DNA of 64,000 bases from an uncultured Clostridia bacterium (lineage in GTDB: Bacteria > Bacillota > Clostridia > Oscillospirales > Acutalibacteraceae), in the NCBI GenBank assembly GCA_937907605.1, contig CALCYI010000009.1:24405-88404 (forward strand), read 5' to 3'. Within the stretch, counting starts at the first letter, position 1. Every line of letters starts with the position of its first letter. Below are positions 33,400 through 39,463 of the stretch, piece by piece. Position numbers and translations under genes: made by a program. The notes beneath the pieces are model-generated. The model had not been told where the DNA came from, searched no databases, and saw only the letters and a list, made by a program, of their open reading frames with translations.

Positions 33400-33936
33400 A
33401 TGAAAGCAACTGGAATTGTAAGAAGGATTGACGACCTCGGAAGAATTGTAATTCCCAAGGAAATCCGCAGGTCGTTTCGTATCAAGGAGGGCGACCCGCT
33501 TGAGATATATACCGACGCGGAGGGAGAGGTAATATTCAAAAAATATTCGCCGATAGGCGAGCTTTCAGCCTTTGCCACTCAGTACGCTGAGGTGCTGTAT
33601 AAGAGCGCGGGGATACCCGTTGCCATCTGCGATAACGACCACGTGGTAGCGGTATCGGGACTGAGCAAGCGCGAGGTGCTCGAAAGAAGAGTCACAAAGA
33701 ATATCGAGGAGCTTATGGAGGAGCGTAAAATTCATATCAAAACGGATAAGGTTCCCTCGATTAACGCGATAGAGGGCTTCGACCGCCGCGCAGACATTGT
33801 ATATCCCATAATCTACGGCGGCGACGTAAGCGGAGCAATCGCTATGTTCGAAAAGGAGGAGGGCGAAATCCCGGGCGAGCCTGAAATAAAGCTTATTCAG
33901 GTGGCGGCGGATTTCCTCGGAAAGCAAATGGAATAA
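33400..33936 (+). CDS. spoVT: Stage V sporulation protein T
   Basis: A 178-residue regulator. The N-terminal AbrB-type DNA-binding domain (MKATGIVRRIDDLGRIVIPK, residues 1-20, then GDPLEIY) and a C-terminal GAF domain are both present at the usual length of SpoVT. In endospore formers it tunes forespore genes under sigma G. AAGGGGAAAT precedes ATG 33400. Its presence suggests a spore former. A sigma-G type promoter may lie upstream (around 33340-33375) but I cannot define it with confidence. Confidence 0.93.
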   Translation: MKATGIVRRIDDLGRIVIPKEIRRSFRIKEGDPLEIYTDAEGEVIFKKYSPIGELSAFATQYAEVLYKSAGIPVAICDNDHVVAVSGLSKREVLERRVTKNIEELMEERKIHIKTDKVPSINAIEGFDRRADIVYPIIYGGDVSGAIAMFEKEEGEIPGEPEIKLIQVAADFLGKQME

Positions 33937-34010
33937 TTTGTTAATATTGCACAAAAATTAAATCAAATCTTTGTACAATGTAGACAATTGGTAGAAAGTT
34001 AAAAAAAGAC

Positions 34011-34038
34011 TTGAAATTTGAAAATTTATGTTTATAAT
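34011..34038 (+). promoter_or_regulatory. Promoter of the non-coding RNA
   Basis: TTGAAA (34011-34016), 16-base spacer, TATAAT (34033-34038). No ribosome binding site or reading frame follows before the terminator at 34151. Confidence 0.75.
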
Positions 34039-34044
34039 AGTGGT

Positions 34045-34189
34045 CAATGAGAGGGACAACGGCTGATAACCTACTGAGCCACCCTCGTTGATATACCCTG
34101 CACACGCAGGCAAATTTGCTTTAGATTTTTTAACATAAATTTACTCCTACGAAAAAGTGGCGGCTACGATCAGGCTGCCGCTTTTTCAA
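34045..34189 (+). ncRNA. Probable standalone structured RNA, identity unknown
   Basis: About 145 nt between a promoter and an intrinsic terminator (stem 34151-34164 with 34174-34187, then T-rich), with no open frame. GAGGG (34051-34055) pairs with CCCTC (34082-34086) around an inner GGCT/AGCC stem. CAAC (34057-34060) can pair with GTTG (34087-34090), making a pseudoknot. CCTGC/GCAGG forms a further hairpin at 34097-34110. The gene after it is convergent, so this is not a leader. Candidates to test are 6S RNA and the raiA motif; I cannot confirm either. Confidence 0.6.
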
Positions 34190-34206
34190 TTCTCAGGGCA
34201 CAAGAA

Positions 34207-34229
34207 AAGAGCACTCGCCGAGTGCTCTT
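34207..34229 (-). terminator. Terminator of queT
   Basis: Stem AAGAGCACT/AGTGCTCTT (extendable) with CGCCG loop; on the minus strand it is followed by TTCTTGT. It sits two bases beyond the queT stop. Confidence 0.7.
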
Positions 34230-34230
34230 A

Positions 34231-34767
34231 TTATCTCTGATTAAATATTTGCTTATCAAGACCGCGCTTTGAGATAATGTAGTAAAGCGCCGTGCCGAGA
34301 GTCAGCATTACTCCGAGCTCGCCGAGCGCTACGAGACCGCCCTGAACGAGAAAATCGGAAAAATGGAATTTGCCTTCGACGAAAAAGGTTTCAATTTCCC
34401 AGCCTACAATTACACCGTTCCATATAGCCGGCATAAGCATCGAAAGCAGCGGATAGCTCTTTACCTTAACGTTCCTTAACAGGTAAATGCATATCGTTGC
34501 GCCGAGAGTTGCAAGCGAGCCGAATATCATATCAAGCGGCAAGCCCTGTCCAATGGAATAGATATTGGAAATTACGCAGCCTATGGTTAAGCCCGGAATA
34601 GCGGCGGGGGTGAAGAGCGCAAGGACGTTTAGTACCTCGCTCACTCTGAACTGCACCGCAGCAGTGGTTGAACCGGGGAGCAGAAAGCTCTGCGCATAGG
34701 TCAGCGCGGCGTACATTGCTGCGATTACGGCAGCCATTGCAATACGGTGAGTCTTACTGTTTTTCAT
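34231..34767 (-). CDS. queT: QueT family queuosine-precursor transporter
   Basis: A 178-residue membrane protein with five or six helices, of the QueT family (AAMYAALTYAQSFLLPG, VQFRVSEVLNVLALFTPAAI, GCVISNIYSIG). It is an ECF-type S component thought to import queuosine precursors such as preQ0/preQ1. The preQ1-I riboswitch in its leader supports this strongly. It is a single gene with its own promoter (TTGCAT 34852-34847, 17 bases, TATAAT 34829-34824) and terminator. Confidence 0.92.
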   Translation of the reverse strand: MKNSKTHRIAMAAVIAAMYAALTYAQSFLLPGSTTAAVQFRVSEVLNVLALFTPAAIPGLTIGCVISNIYSIGQGLPLDMIFGSLATLGATICIYLLRNVKVKSYPLLSMLMPAIWNGVIVGWEIETFFVEGKFHFSDFLVQGGLVALGELGVMLTLGTALYYIISKRGLDKQIFNQR

Positions 34768-34776
34768 ATTAAGTTT

Positions 34777-34816
34777 CTCCTTAGTTTTATTTTACGTCAG
34801 GATGTTGCGAACTGAC
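34777..34816 (-). promoter_or_regulatory. preQ1-I riboswitch controlling queT
   Basis: Minus strand: P1 stem GTCAG/CTGAC around loop TTCGCAACATC, then the A-rich GTAAAATAAAACTAAGGAG in which the ribosome binding site AAGGAG (34782-34777) is part of the 3' element. This follows the compact class-I pattern (stem, TTC..ACA..CC loop, A-rich tail, CTAA). The aptamer begins at the predicted first base of the transcript. With preQ1 bound, the ribosome binding site should be hidden and import shut down. Confidence 0.85.
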
Positions 34817-34911
34817 AGAGGCTATTATATACTAATGCTCTTTCAAATGCAAGCGAAAAATAATTTCTTGTATAATTTAGGGAATAATGGTATTATTAAA
34901 CAAACGAGGTG

Positions 34912-35066
34912 ATAAGTGTGATAAATCACGCTTATCTGATTTATATAGCCCGCTCAGTTTGCCGCAAGCGGCAACGAGCGATGGCTGAATTCCCACTATA
35001 CGCCTTGTCTGCCCGCGCGATAAGTATAATGGGTGAATACTATTGATTAATTTGCGGGCAGAAAGG
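34912..35066 (+). promoter_or_regulatory. Three-hairpin leader ahead of the zinc-ribbon membrane-protein gene
   Basis: Starting after a -10-like TATAAT (34871-34876) there are: an imperfect palindrome ATAAGTGTGATAAATCACGC (34913-34932, closing by 34936); CGCTC...TTGCCGC/GCGGCAA...GAGCG (34949-34978); and TCTGCCCGC (35007-35015) pairing with GCGGGCAGA near 35056-35064 around an inner AGTAT/ATACT hairpin. The last arm ends a few bases before ATG 35069. Helix 3 could therefore affect ribosome access. Confidence 0.5.
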
Positions 35067-35068
35067 CT

Positions 35069-36115
35069 ATGGGAATTATGAACTGTAACAATTGCGGAGC
35101 GAGGGTTAAGGACACGGCTAAAATCTGTCCCGTCTGCGGAGCGCTGCTTGACGACGAGGCGAACTACACTCTGCTTGCAACGGACGACAGGTACGACGAT
35201 ATATATTCGAGCGCCGAAAAGAAAAAGCATGGCGGGTTAAAAACCTTTATTATCATTCTCCTTGTAATTGCGCTTGCTGGCGGCGGAGCTTACTATTATT
35301 TCCGGCACAAAAAGCCCACGGAAAACGTCGCGCCCGCCGTTACCTTTACCGAGGGCAGCGGGGTTATAAACCGTGACGAGAAGGTAATTTACCTCACGCT
35401 TGATAACAAAAATATTGAATTTATCCACGGCGTAAATCTCTACGAGGGAGATATTACAGGGGCGGCTGAGGAAAAGCCCGAGCCACTTACGAGCGATTAC
35501 GAATATACCAAAAACGTTGATACTACGTTCAGGGCGATTTTCTTTGACGCCGAGCCGCTGGGCATTAAGGCGGACAAGGAATACACCTACACATATGAGA
35601 TGTATTTCAGCTTTGTCGGGAGCGACGATATTTATCCGTATACTAAGGTCGTTACCGGCAGCGGCGATATAAAGGGCGACGTGTCCGACGCTGTATTTGA
35701 CCACAGCATGACCGAGGACACCACGAAGGCAGAGGAGACTACACAGCAGACCACCGAGGCTGAAACCACCCAAAAGAAAACGGGCTCGGCTGACTTTATC
35801 TACGACGGATACTGGTATACCTCGCCGTATAAGGACGGAGATAACCTGTCCATTTCAGCCTTTAAATTCGGTAAGGACAAGGTTTATAAGATTACGCACT
35901 ATGATAAAAAGGGCAGTGACGACTGGGTAATTTACTCAGAGGAGGGTAAGTACGAGGTCGACGGAGATACGCTCCTTCTCGACGACGGAACGCAGCTCAT
36001 ATTCGACTCCGAAAAGGAGGAAATATACGAGGAGAGCGACGGAAAGAAAACCAACACCTTTACCAAGAGAAAATACAATTCACGCCAGAACGCCGAGGAT
36101 TTCTTCGGAATATAG
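35069..36115 (+). CDS. Zinc-ribbon membrane protein of unknown function
   Basis: A 348-residue protein. Cys6, Cys9, Cys20 and Cys23 form a zinc ribbon (CNNCGARVKDTAKICPVC). A membrane helix is at about 57-79. The outer part has a folded region (about 90-215), a Thr/Glu-rich linker (about 215-240) and a C-terminal domain with an YDGYWYTSPYKDGD start and DGDTLLLDDGTQLIF, like small beta-barrel domains of secreted Clostridia proteins. Either ATG 35069 or ATG 35078 could be used; neither has a perfect site. The function is unknown. Its build parallels the zinc-ribbon pseudokinase at 25273. Confidence 0.75.
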   Translation: MGIMNCNNCGARVKDTAKICPVCGALLDDEANYTLLATDDRYDDIYSSAEKKKHGGLKTFIIILLVIALAGGGAYYYFRHKKPTENVAPAVTFTEGSGVINRDEKVIYLTLDNKNIEFIHGVNLYEGDITGAAEEKPEPLTSDYEYTKNVDTTFRAIFFDAEPLGIKADKEYTYTYEMYFSFVGSDDIYPYTKVVTGSGDIKGDVSDAVFDHSMTEDTTKAEETTQQTTEAETTQKKTGSADFIYDGYWYTSPYKDGDNLSISAFKFGKDKVYKITHYDKKGSDDWVIYSEEGKYEVDGDTLLLDDGTQLIFDSEKEEIYEESDGKKTNTFTKRKYNSRQNAEDFFGI

Positions 36116-36121
36116 AAATAG

Positions 36122-36156
36122 AAACACCCGCAACCGAGGAGGTTGCGGGTGTTTTA
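36122..36156 (+). terminator. Rho-independent terminator
   Basis: A 14-bp perfect stem AAACACCCGCAACC/GGTTGCGGGTGTTT with a 5-base loop. The third heptamer array starts immediately after it. Confidence 0.88.
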
Positions 36157-36191
36157 GGTTTTAGGTTTAAGGTTTAAGGTTTAAGGTTTAA
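36157..36191 (+). repeat. Five tandem 7-bp units (GGTTTAA)
   Basis: Reverse-complement form of the unit at 1424 and 11868, again five units long (35 bp), the first with one substitution. It lies between the terminator and the stop of the small gene. Confidence 0.8.
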
Positions 36192-36203
36192 GTGGCGGCT
36201 TTA

Positions 36204-36458
36204 TTACCTTTCACTTGCTAAGCTTACGCCTGCGATGAAGCCGTTTTTATACAAATAAAACTTTTCCTTTGACGCAGTTTCCGCAAGCGCATTAAAAATT
36301 ATGTTTAATTCCTTGCACTGCTCCTCGTCAAGAGAGGAGGTAAGCTTTTCGCGCCTTGCTTCAATCCGCCTGCCGTCCGCTTCTATTTCCTTTCTTTCCT
36401 CGGCGGGAAGCTCGCAACCCTTGTAATCGCCGAAATACAATTCCTCAAGTAATGACAT
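36204..36458 (-). CDS. Small helical protein, DUF6809-like
   Basis: An 84-residue acidic, helical protein beginning MSLLEELYFGDYKGCELP and ending in the pattern FYLYKNGFIAGVSLAS, which resembles the YGFRLGAR-type end of DUF6809 proteins of Clostridia. That match is by eye. A strong GGAGG lies upstream of ATG 36458. The gene is preceded by an unusually elaborate leader with an intrinsic terminator, so its expression is probably controlled in the 5' region. The function is unknown. Confidence 0.65.
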   Translation of the reverse strand: MSLLEELYFGDYKGCELPAEERKEIEADGRRIEARREKLTSSLDEEQCKELNIIFNALAETASKEKFYLYKNGFIAGVSLASER

Positions 36459-36473
36459 AGTATAACCTCCAAT

Positions 36474-36632
36474 AAAAAAGTGCGCGGCCGAGGCACGCGC
36501 ACAAAAAACGCGGCTCCGGTCGCCAAACCAAAGTTATACATTGTCACTCAGAAAACGCATAAACGAAGCCAGCATTTTTATCAAAGATAAAAATGCGTTT
36601 TCTAAGTTACAAAATATTTGCTTTGATTTGGC
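36474..36632 (-). promoter_or_regulatory. Structured leader with attenuator-type terminator (candidate novel riboswitch)
   Basis: In minus-strand order: GCCAAATCAAAG (36632-36621) pairs with CTTTGGTTTGGC (36533-36522). Inside, AGAAAACGCAT (36603-36593) pairs with ATGCGTTTTCT (36560-36550), and TTTTATC/GATAAAA forms the tip. Then comes a terminator: GTGCGCG (36502-36496)/CGCGCAC (36486-36480) with six T (36479-36474), four bases before the GGAGG of the small gene. An alternative longer tip helix (GCATTTTTATC/GATAAAAATGC) would compete with the AGAAAACGCAT helix, giving two exclusive folds. Confidence 0.65.
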
Positions 36633-36638
36633 AATTTC

Positions 36639-36667
36639 AGTATAACACCGTACAGCTACTATGTCAA
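36639..36667 (-). promoter_or_regulatory. Promoter of the structured leader
   Basis: Minus strand TTGACA (36667-36662), 17-base spacer, TATACT (36644-36639). The predicted start of transcription is at about 36632, the first base of the outer helix. Confidence 0.8.
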
Positions 36668-36712
36668 ATTCTTTTCATCCAAAAATTTCGACAAAATTCG
36701 CACAAAAGAAAT

Positions 36713-36737
36713 ACCCGTAACCTTTTCGGTTACGGGT
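36713..36737 (-). terminator. Terminator of the TetR-type gene
   Basis: Stem ACCCGTAACC/GGTTACGGGT with a 5-base loop; on the minus strand followed by ATTTCTTTTG. It lies five bases past the stop codon. Confidence 0.8.
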
Positions 36738-36742
36738 GTTAA

Positions 36743-37267
36743 TTATTTTTCAAGTACCTTGAAGCTGGAAATAATCTTGTTATACAGGTTTTCATAGTCG
36801 CTCTCTTTCTTTTGAAGCTCAAGGATTACAAGCCCGCAGAAGGCTGATGCCGTATAAGCGATAAAGAATTTAGTTTCCTCTTTTTCAATTGCTTTTTCAC
36901 CCTGCTTTTTTGATATATATGATTCAATATATGTATAAAAGCTGTTATAGAGGTACTGATATATCATTATTAAGCTTTTTGAATCGGCAGCCTTGCGCAT
37001 AAGAGTATCGTATTTTCTCATAAAGTCAACGTAGCCCGCAGCGGTTTCAGACCACTTCAAAGAGCTATTGTTCCTTACGATAAGCCTTGTTTCATTCTCA
37101 AATGCCCACTTGAGCATTGACTCAATATCATCAAAATGATAATAGAAGGTCTGACGGCTTATTGAACATTCCTCAACGAGCGAGGTAACGGTTATTTTAT
37201 CAAAATCCTCTCTGTCTATCAGTCTTAAAAAGGCTGAAACGAGGGCGTTTTTAGCTTTCGTTGCCAT
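36743..37267 (-). CDS. TetR/AcrR-family regulator
   Basis: A 174-residue protein. The N-terminal helix-turn-helix (ITVTSLVEECSISRQTFYYH, residues about 25-44) is typical of TetR. The C-terminal part resembles the TetR_C_8/DhaS-like group of Firmicutes (IYQYLYNSFYTYIESYISKK). The ligand and targets are unknown. No obvious target gene is divergent from it; the next plus-strand gene is 540 bases away behind an element A copy. ATG 37267 is preceded by GGAAGAG. Confidence 0.88.
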   Translation of the reverse strand: MATKAKNALVSAFLRLIDREDFDKITVTSLVEECSISRQTFYYHFDDIESMLKWAFENETRLIVRNNSSLKWSETAAGYVDFMRKYDTLMRKAADSKSLIMIYQYLYNSFYTYIESYISKKQGEKAIEKEETKFFIAYTASAFCGLVILELQKKESDYENLYNKIISSFKVLEK

Positions 37268-37457
37268 AATAATTCTCTTCCTTTAGTCATCCTGTTTTTA
37301 CAGCAAATTGAAATATAACACAAATAGACACAGATTTCAAGTGATTTCTATTAAGTTTTTTAAAAATTAACAAAAGCTAACATTTGTAAAATAAATATCC
37401 GCTGCATTTCAAGGCTTGGTTTTGATATATGTTAATAAAAATTTATTATATTTAATA

Positions 37458-37486
37458 TTGAATAAAAACAAACTTGGTTGTATAAT
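37458..37486 (+). promoter_or_regulatory. Promoter of the polysaccharide deacetylase gene
   Basis: TTGAAT (37458-37463), 17-base spacer, TATAAT (37481-37486). The transcript would begin near 37493, so the whole element A copy at 37514-37787 is inside the 5' untranslated region. The rest of 37268-37457 is AT-rich with no feature seen. Confidence 0.7.
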
Positions 37487-37513
37487 AATTATTACCCGAA
37501 TAATATACTCTTA

Positions 37514-37787
37514 GGCGCGAGCTAACGAATCCTACACGCTTAAAATGCGTTATTTAAGCGACCTTTGGCGTTTTCGATTTTGCTTGGCGCCAGCCAAGCT
37601 GCTATCTCAAGCCACCAAATCTCATCTTAACTAAGCGCATTTTAAGTGCTTTGCAGTTTTAATTAAGCTGATTTGGTCTTAGATGCGGCAAAAAACGCAG
37701 GAATACTTTGTGTATTCCGAGTATTTTTAACAATATATAAGGGCAAATCAGCTAATTAAAACCGTTTCGGATTTGTTAGCTCGTGCC
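37514..37787 (+). repeat. Element A, copy 2 (274 bp, terminal inverted repeats)
   Basis: Left end GGCGCGAGCTAACGAATCC and the complement of the right end GGCACGAGCTAACAAATCC match each other; TA flanks both ends. Inner stems: CTTAAAATGCG (37539-37549)/CGCATTTTAAG (37636-37646), hairpin CTTGGCGCCAGCCAAG, GCTGATTT (37667-37674)/AAATCAGC (37745-37752), and hairpin GGAATAC/GTATTCC. It has no coding potential. It ends one base before the TATGGAG ribosome binding region of the deacetylase gene. Confidence 0.85.
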
Positions 37788-37804
37788 TATGGAGATAACG
37801 ATAG

Positions 37805-39139
37805 ATGAAAAGAACTAAGATTTTTGCTGCAGGAGCGGCGCTTGTGGTCTTAATAATAATTGCGAGCTTTTCCGCCATGTCGATAGTGCAGTCGACTACT
37901 GTTGCAGACGTTGAAAAGAGCGAGGTTGCCGAGACTGCGGACACTTCGGTTAAGCTGAAATGGAAAAAGGTTTCCGCGGCTGACGGATATTATATTTATA
38001 TGGGCGAGCACGGCGGTAACGACTTTGAAAGGGTACAGACTGTTAAGGGCGAAAAGAGCAGGGAATTTACTCTTGAAAAGCTTGAACAGGCGACTGCGTA
38101 CGATTTTTACATAACCGCGTATAAGGAAGCAAAAAAGCCCGTTGAAAGCAAGGATTATACGGTTATTTCCGCGTGCACTATGCCCAAAAAGCAGAGCCTA
38201 GTTCAGCTCGCTTCAAACGAGCAGGGTGCTATGAACGTAACCTGGGAAATCAACCCGAAGGCAGAGGGCTACGAAATCCAGTATTTCAAGGGCGAGGGCG
38301 ACGATTTTACAGAGGCTGAAAAGCTCCTCGTAAAGGATAAAGCCGTTGCAGACCAGAAGATTGAGGGGCTTGAGCCCAAGCAGAAATATACCGCGAGGGT
38401 AAGGTCGTACATTCACTATAACGACGAGGTGCTTTCAGGTCCGTGGAGCGAGATTAAAACCGTTGAGGTTGCGGATAAGATAGAGGGACTTGAAAATATC
38501 GATAAGACCAAGCCTATGATTGCGCTGACCTTTGACGACGGACCAGGCTACAACGACGCGTCGTCAAGGATACTTGACGTGCTTGAAAAATATCACGTAA
38601 GGGCGACCTTCTTTATGGTTGGCGAGAACGCTAAGGCGCACCCGAAAAACCTTCAGCGCAAGGTTGCGCTTAAGTGCGAGCTCGGAAATCACACATGGGA
38701 CCACGGTCATTACGGAAAGAACGTAACGAAAGAGGACATCAGCAAGGCGTCCGCTGCGATAAAAGAGGCTTCGGGCGGATATGCCCCGACGGCGTTCCGT
38801 TCCCCCGGCGGAAGCACAACCGATTTAATCAGACAGGAATGTAAGGCTGAGGGAATGCCGCTTTACTACTGGTCGCTTGATACTCAGGACTGGAAGTCAA
38901 GGGACGCCGATAAGGTATATAACGCGGTTATGAAGAACGTACAGGACGGCGACATTATCCTTATGCACGAGATTTACGGCTCAACTGCGGACGCGGTTGA
39001 AAGGATGGTACCCGAGCTTATCAAGCAGGGCTATCAGCTCGTTACCTGTCAGGAGCTTATTGCCGCTAAATCAGGCGCTGCGCCAAAGGCGGGCGAGCAG
39101 TACGTAAACGCTACGACTATTAAAAATAAGACGAGTTAA
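37805..39139 (+). CDS. Polysaccharide deacetylase with N-terminal fibronectin type III domains
   Basis: A 444-residue exported protein. Residues 1-28 are a signal anchor, about 45-225 form two fibronectin type III-like domains (VKLKWKKVSAADGYYIYM and MNVTWEINPKAEGYEIQY), and 235-435 a NodB-type deacetylase with LTFDDGPGYN (metal Asp), HTWDHGHYG (metal His pair) and FRSPGG. It should remove acetyl groups from N-acetylated polysaccharide, probably peptidoglycan or chitin-like polymers, at the cell surface. GGAG precedes ATG 37805. A weak terminator and another copy of element A follow. Confidence 0.9.
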   Translation: MKRTKIFAAGAALVVLIIIASFSAMSIVQSTTVADVEKSEVAETADTSVKLKWKKVSAADGYYIYMGEHGGNDFERVQTVKGEKSREFTLEKLEQATAYDFYITAYKEAKKPVESKDYTVISACTMPKKQSLVQLASNEQGAMNVTWEINPKAEGYEIQYFKGEGDDFTEAEKLLVKDKAVADQKIEGLEPKQKYTARVRSYIHYNDEVLSGPWSEIKTVEVADKIEGLENIDKTKPMIALTFDDGPGYNDASSRILDVLEKYHVRATFFMVGENAKAHPKNLQRKVALKCELGNHTWDHGHYGKNVTKEDISKASAAIKEASGGYAPTAFRSPGGSTTDLIRQECKAEGMPLYYWSLDTQDWKSRDADKVYNAVMKNVQDGDIILMHEIYGSTADAVERMVPELIKQGYQLVTCQELIAAKSGAAPKAGEQYVNATTIKNKTS

Positions 39140-39147
39140 AACAATAT

Positions 39148-39168
39148 CGGGCGGAGAAACTCCGCCCG
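39148..39168 (+). terminator. Weak terminator after the deacetylase gene
   Basis: Stem CGGGCGGAG/CTCCGCCCG, loop AAA, then TTGTTAGGC, a poor T tract. Read-through into element A and nadE is plausible. Confidence 0.55.
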
Positions 39169-39174
39169 TTGTTA

Positions 39175-39447
39175 GGCAGAGCAAGACGAATCCGAATCGC
39201 CTAAAACGCTGTATTTAAGCGAACTTCGTCATTTTCGTTCTTGCTTGGCGCCAGCCAAGCTGCGCCCTCAAAATCCAAATTTCATCTTAACTCCCTGCGT
39301 TTTAGGTGCTTTGCAGTTTAAAATGAGCAGATTTGGTTTAGGTCAAGGCAAAAAACGCAGGAATACTTGTGTATTCCGAGTATTGTTAACGCAGAGATAA
39401 GGCAAATCTGCCACTTTAAACCGGGTTCGGCTTCGTCTTACTCTGCC
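39175..39447 (+). repeat. Element A, copy 1 (273 bp, terminal inverted repeats)
   Basis: The left end GGCAGAGCAAGACGAATCCG mirrors the right end (complement GGCAGAGTAAGACGAAGCCG), with TA on both flanks. Inner stems: CCTAAAACGC (39200-39209)/GCGTTTTAGG (39297-39306), hairpin CTTGGCGCCAGCCAAG, and GCAGATTT (39327-39334)/AAATCTGC (39404-39411). All stems are those of copy 2 but many pairs differ in both partners. It ends directly before the AAGGAG of nadE. Confidence 0.88.
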
Positions 39448-39463
39448 TATAAGGAGAAAAGCT

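Noticed and set aside
34045..34189. Standalone RNA as tmRNA, SRP RNA or RNase P RNA
   Set aside because: It is too short for tmRNA or RNase P RNA, lacks the GGAA/GGCA tetraloop helix of SRP RNA and has no tRNA-like ends.
34918..35046. GTG-started 42-codon frame with GAGGTGAT upstream
   Set aside because: It runs through strong hairpins in a leader, its product is rich in Arg and has no family likeness; the RNA structure explains the sequence better. Kept only as a side remark.
36204..37267. DUF6809-like and TetR genes as part of an integrated mobile element
   Set aside because: No integrase, att repeats or tRNA gene is near and base composition resembles the neighbours.
37514..39447. Element A copies as a CRISPR array or as leader of a group II intron
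   Set aside because: There are no short regular repeats with unique spacers, no cas genes, no intron reverse transcriptase and no domain V/VI motif; the inverted-end architecture fits a MITE-like element.
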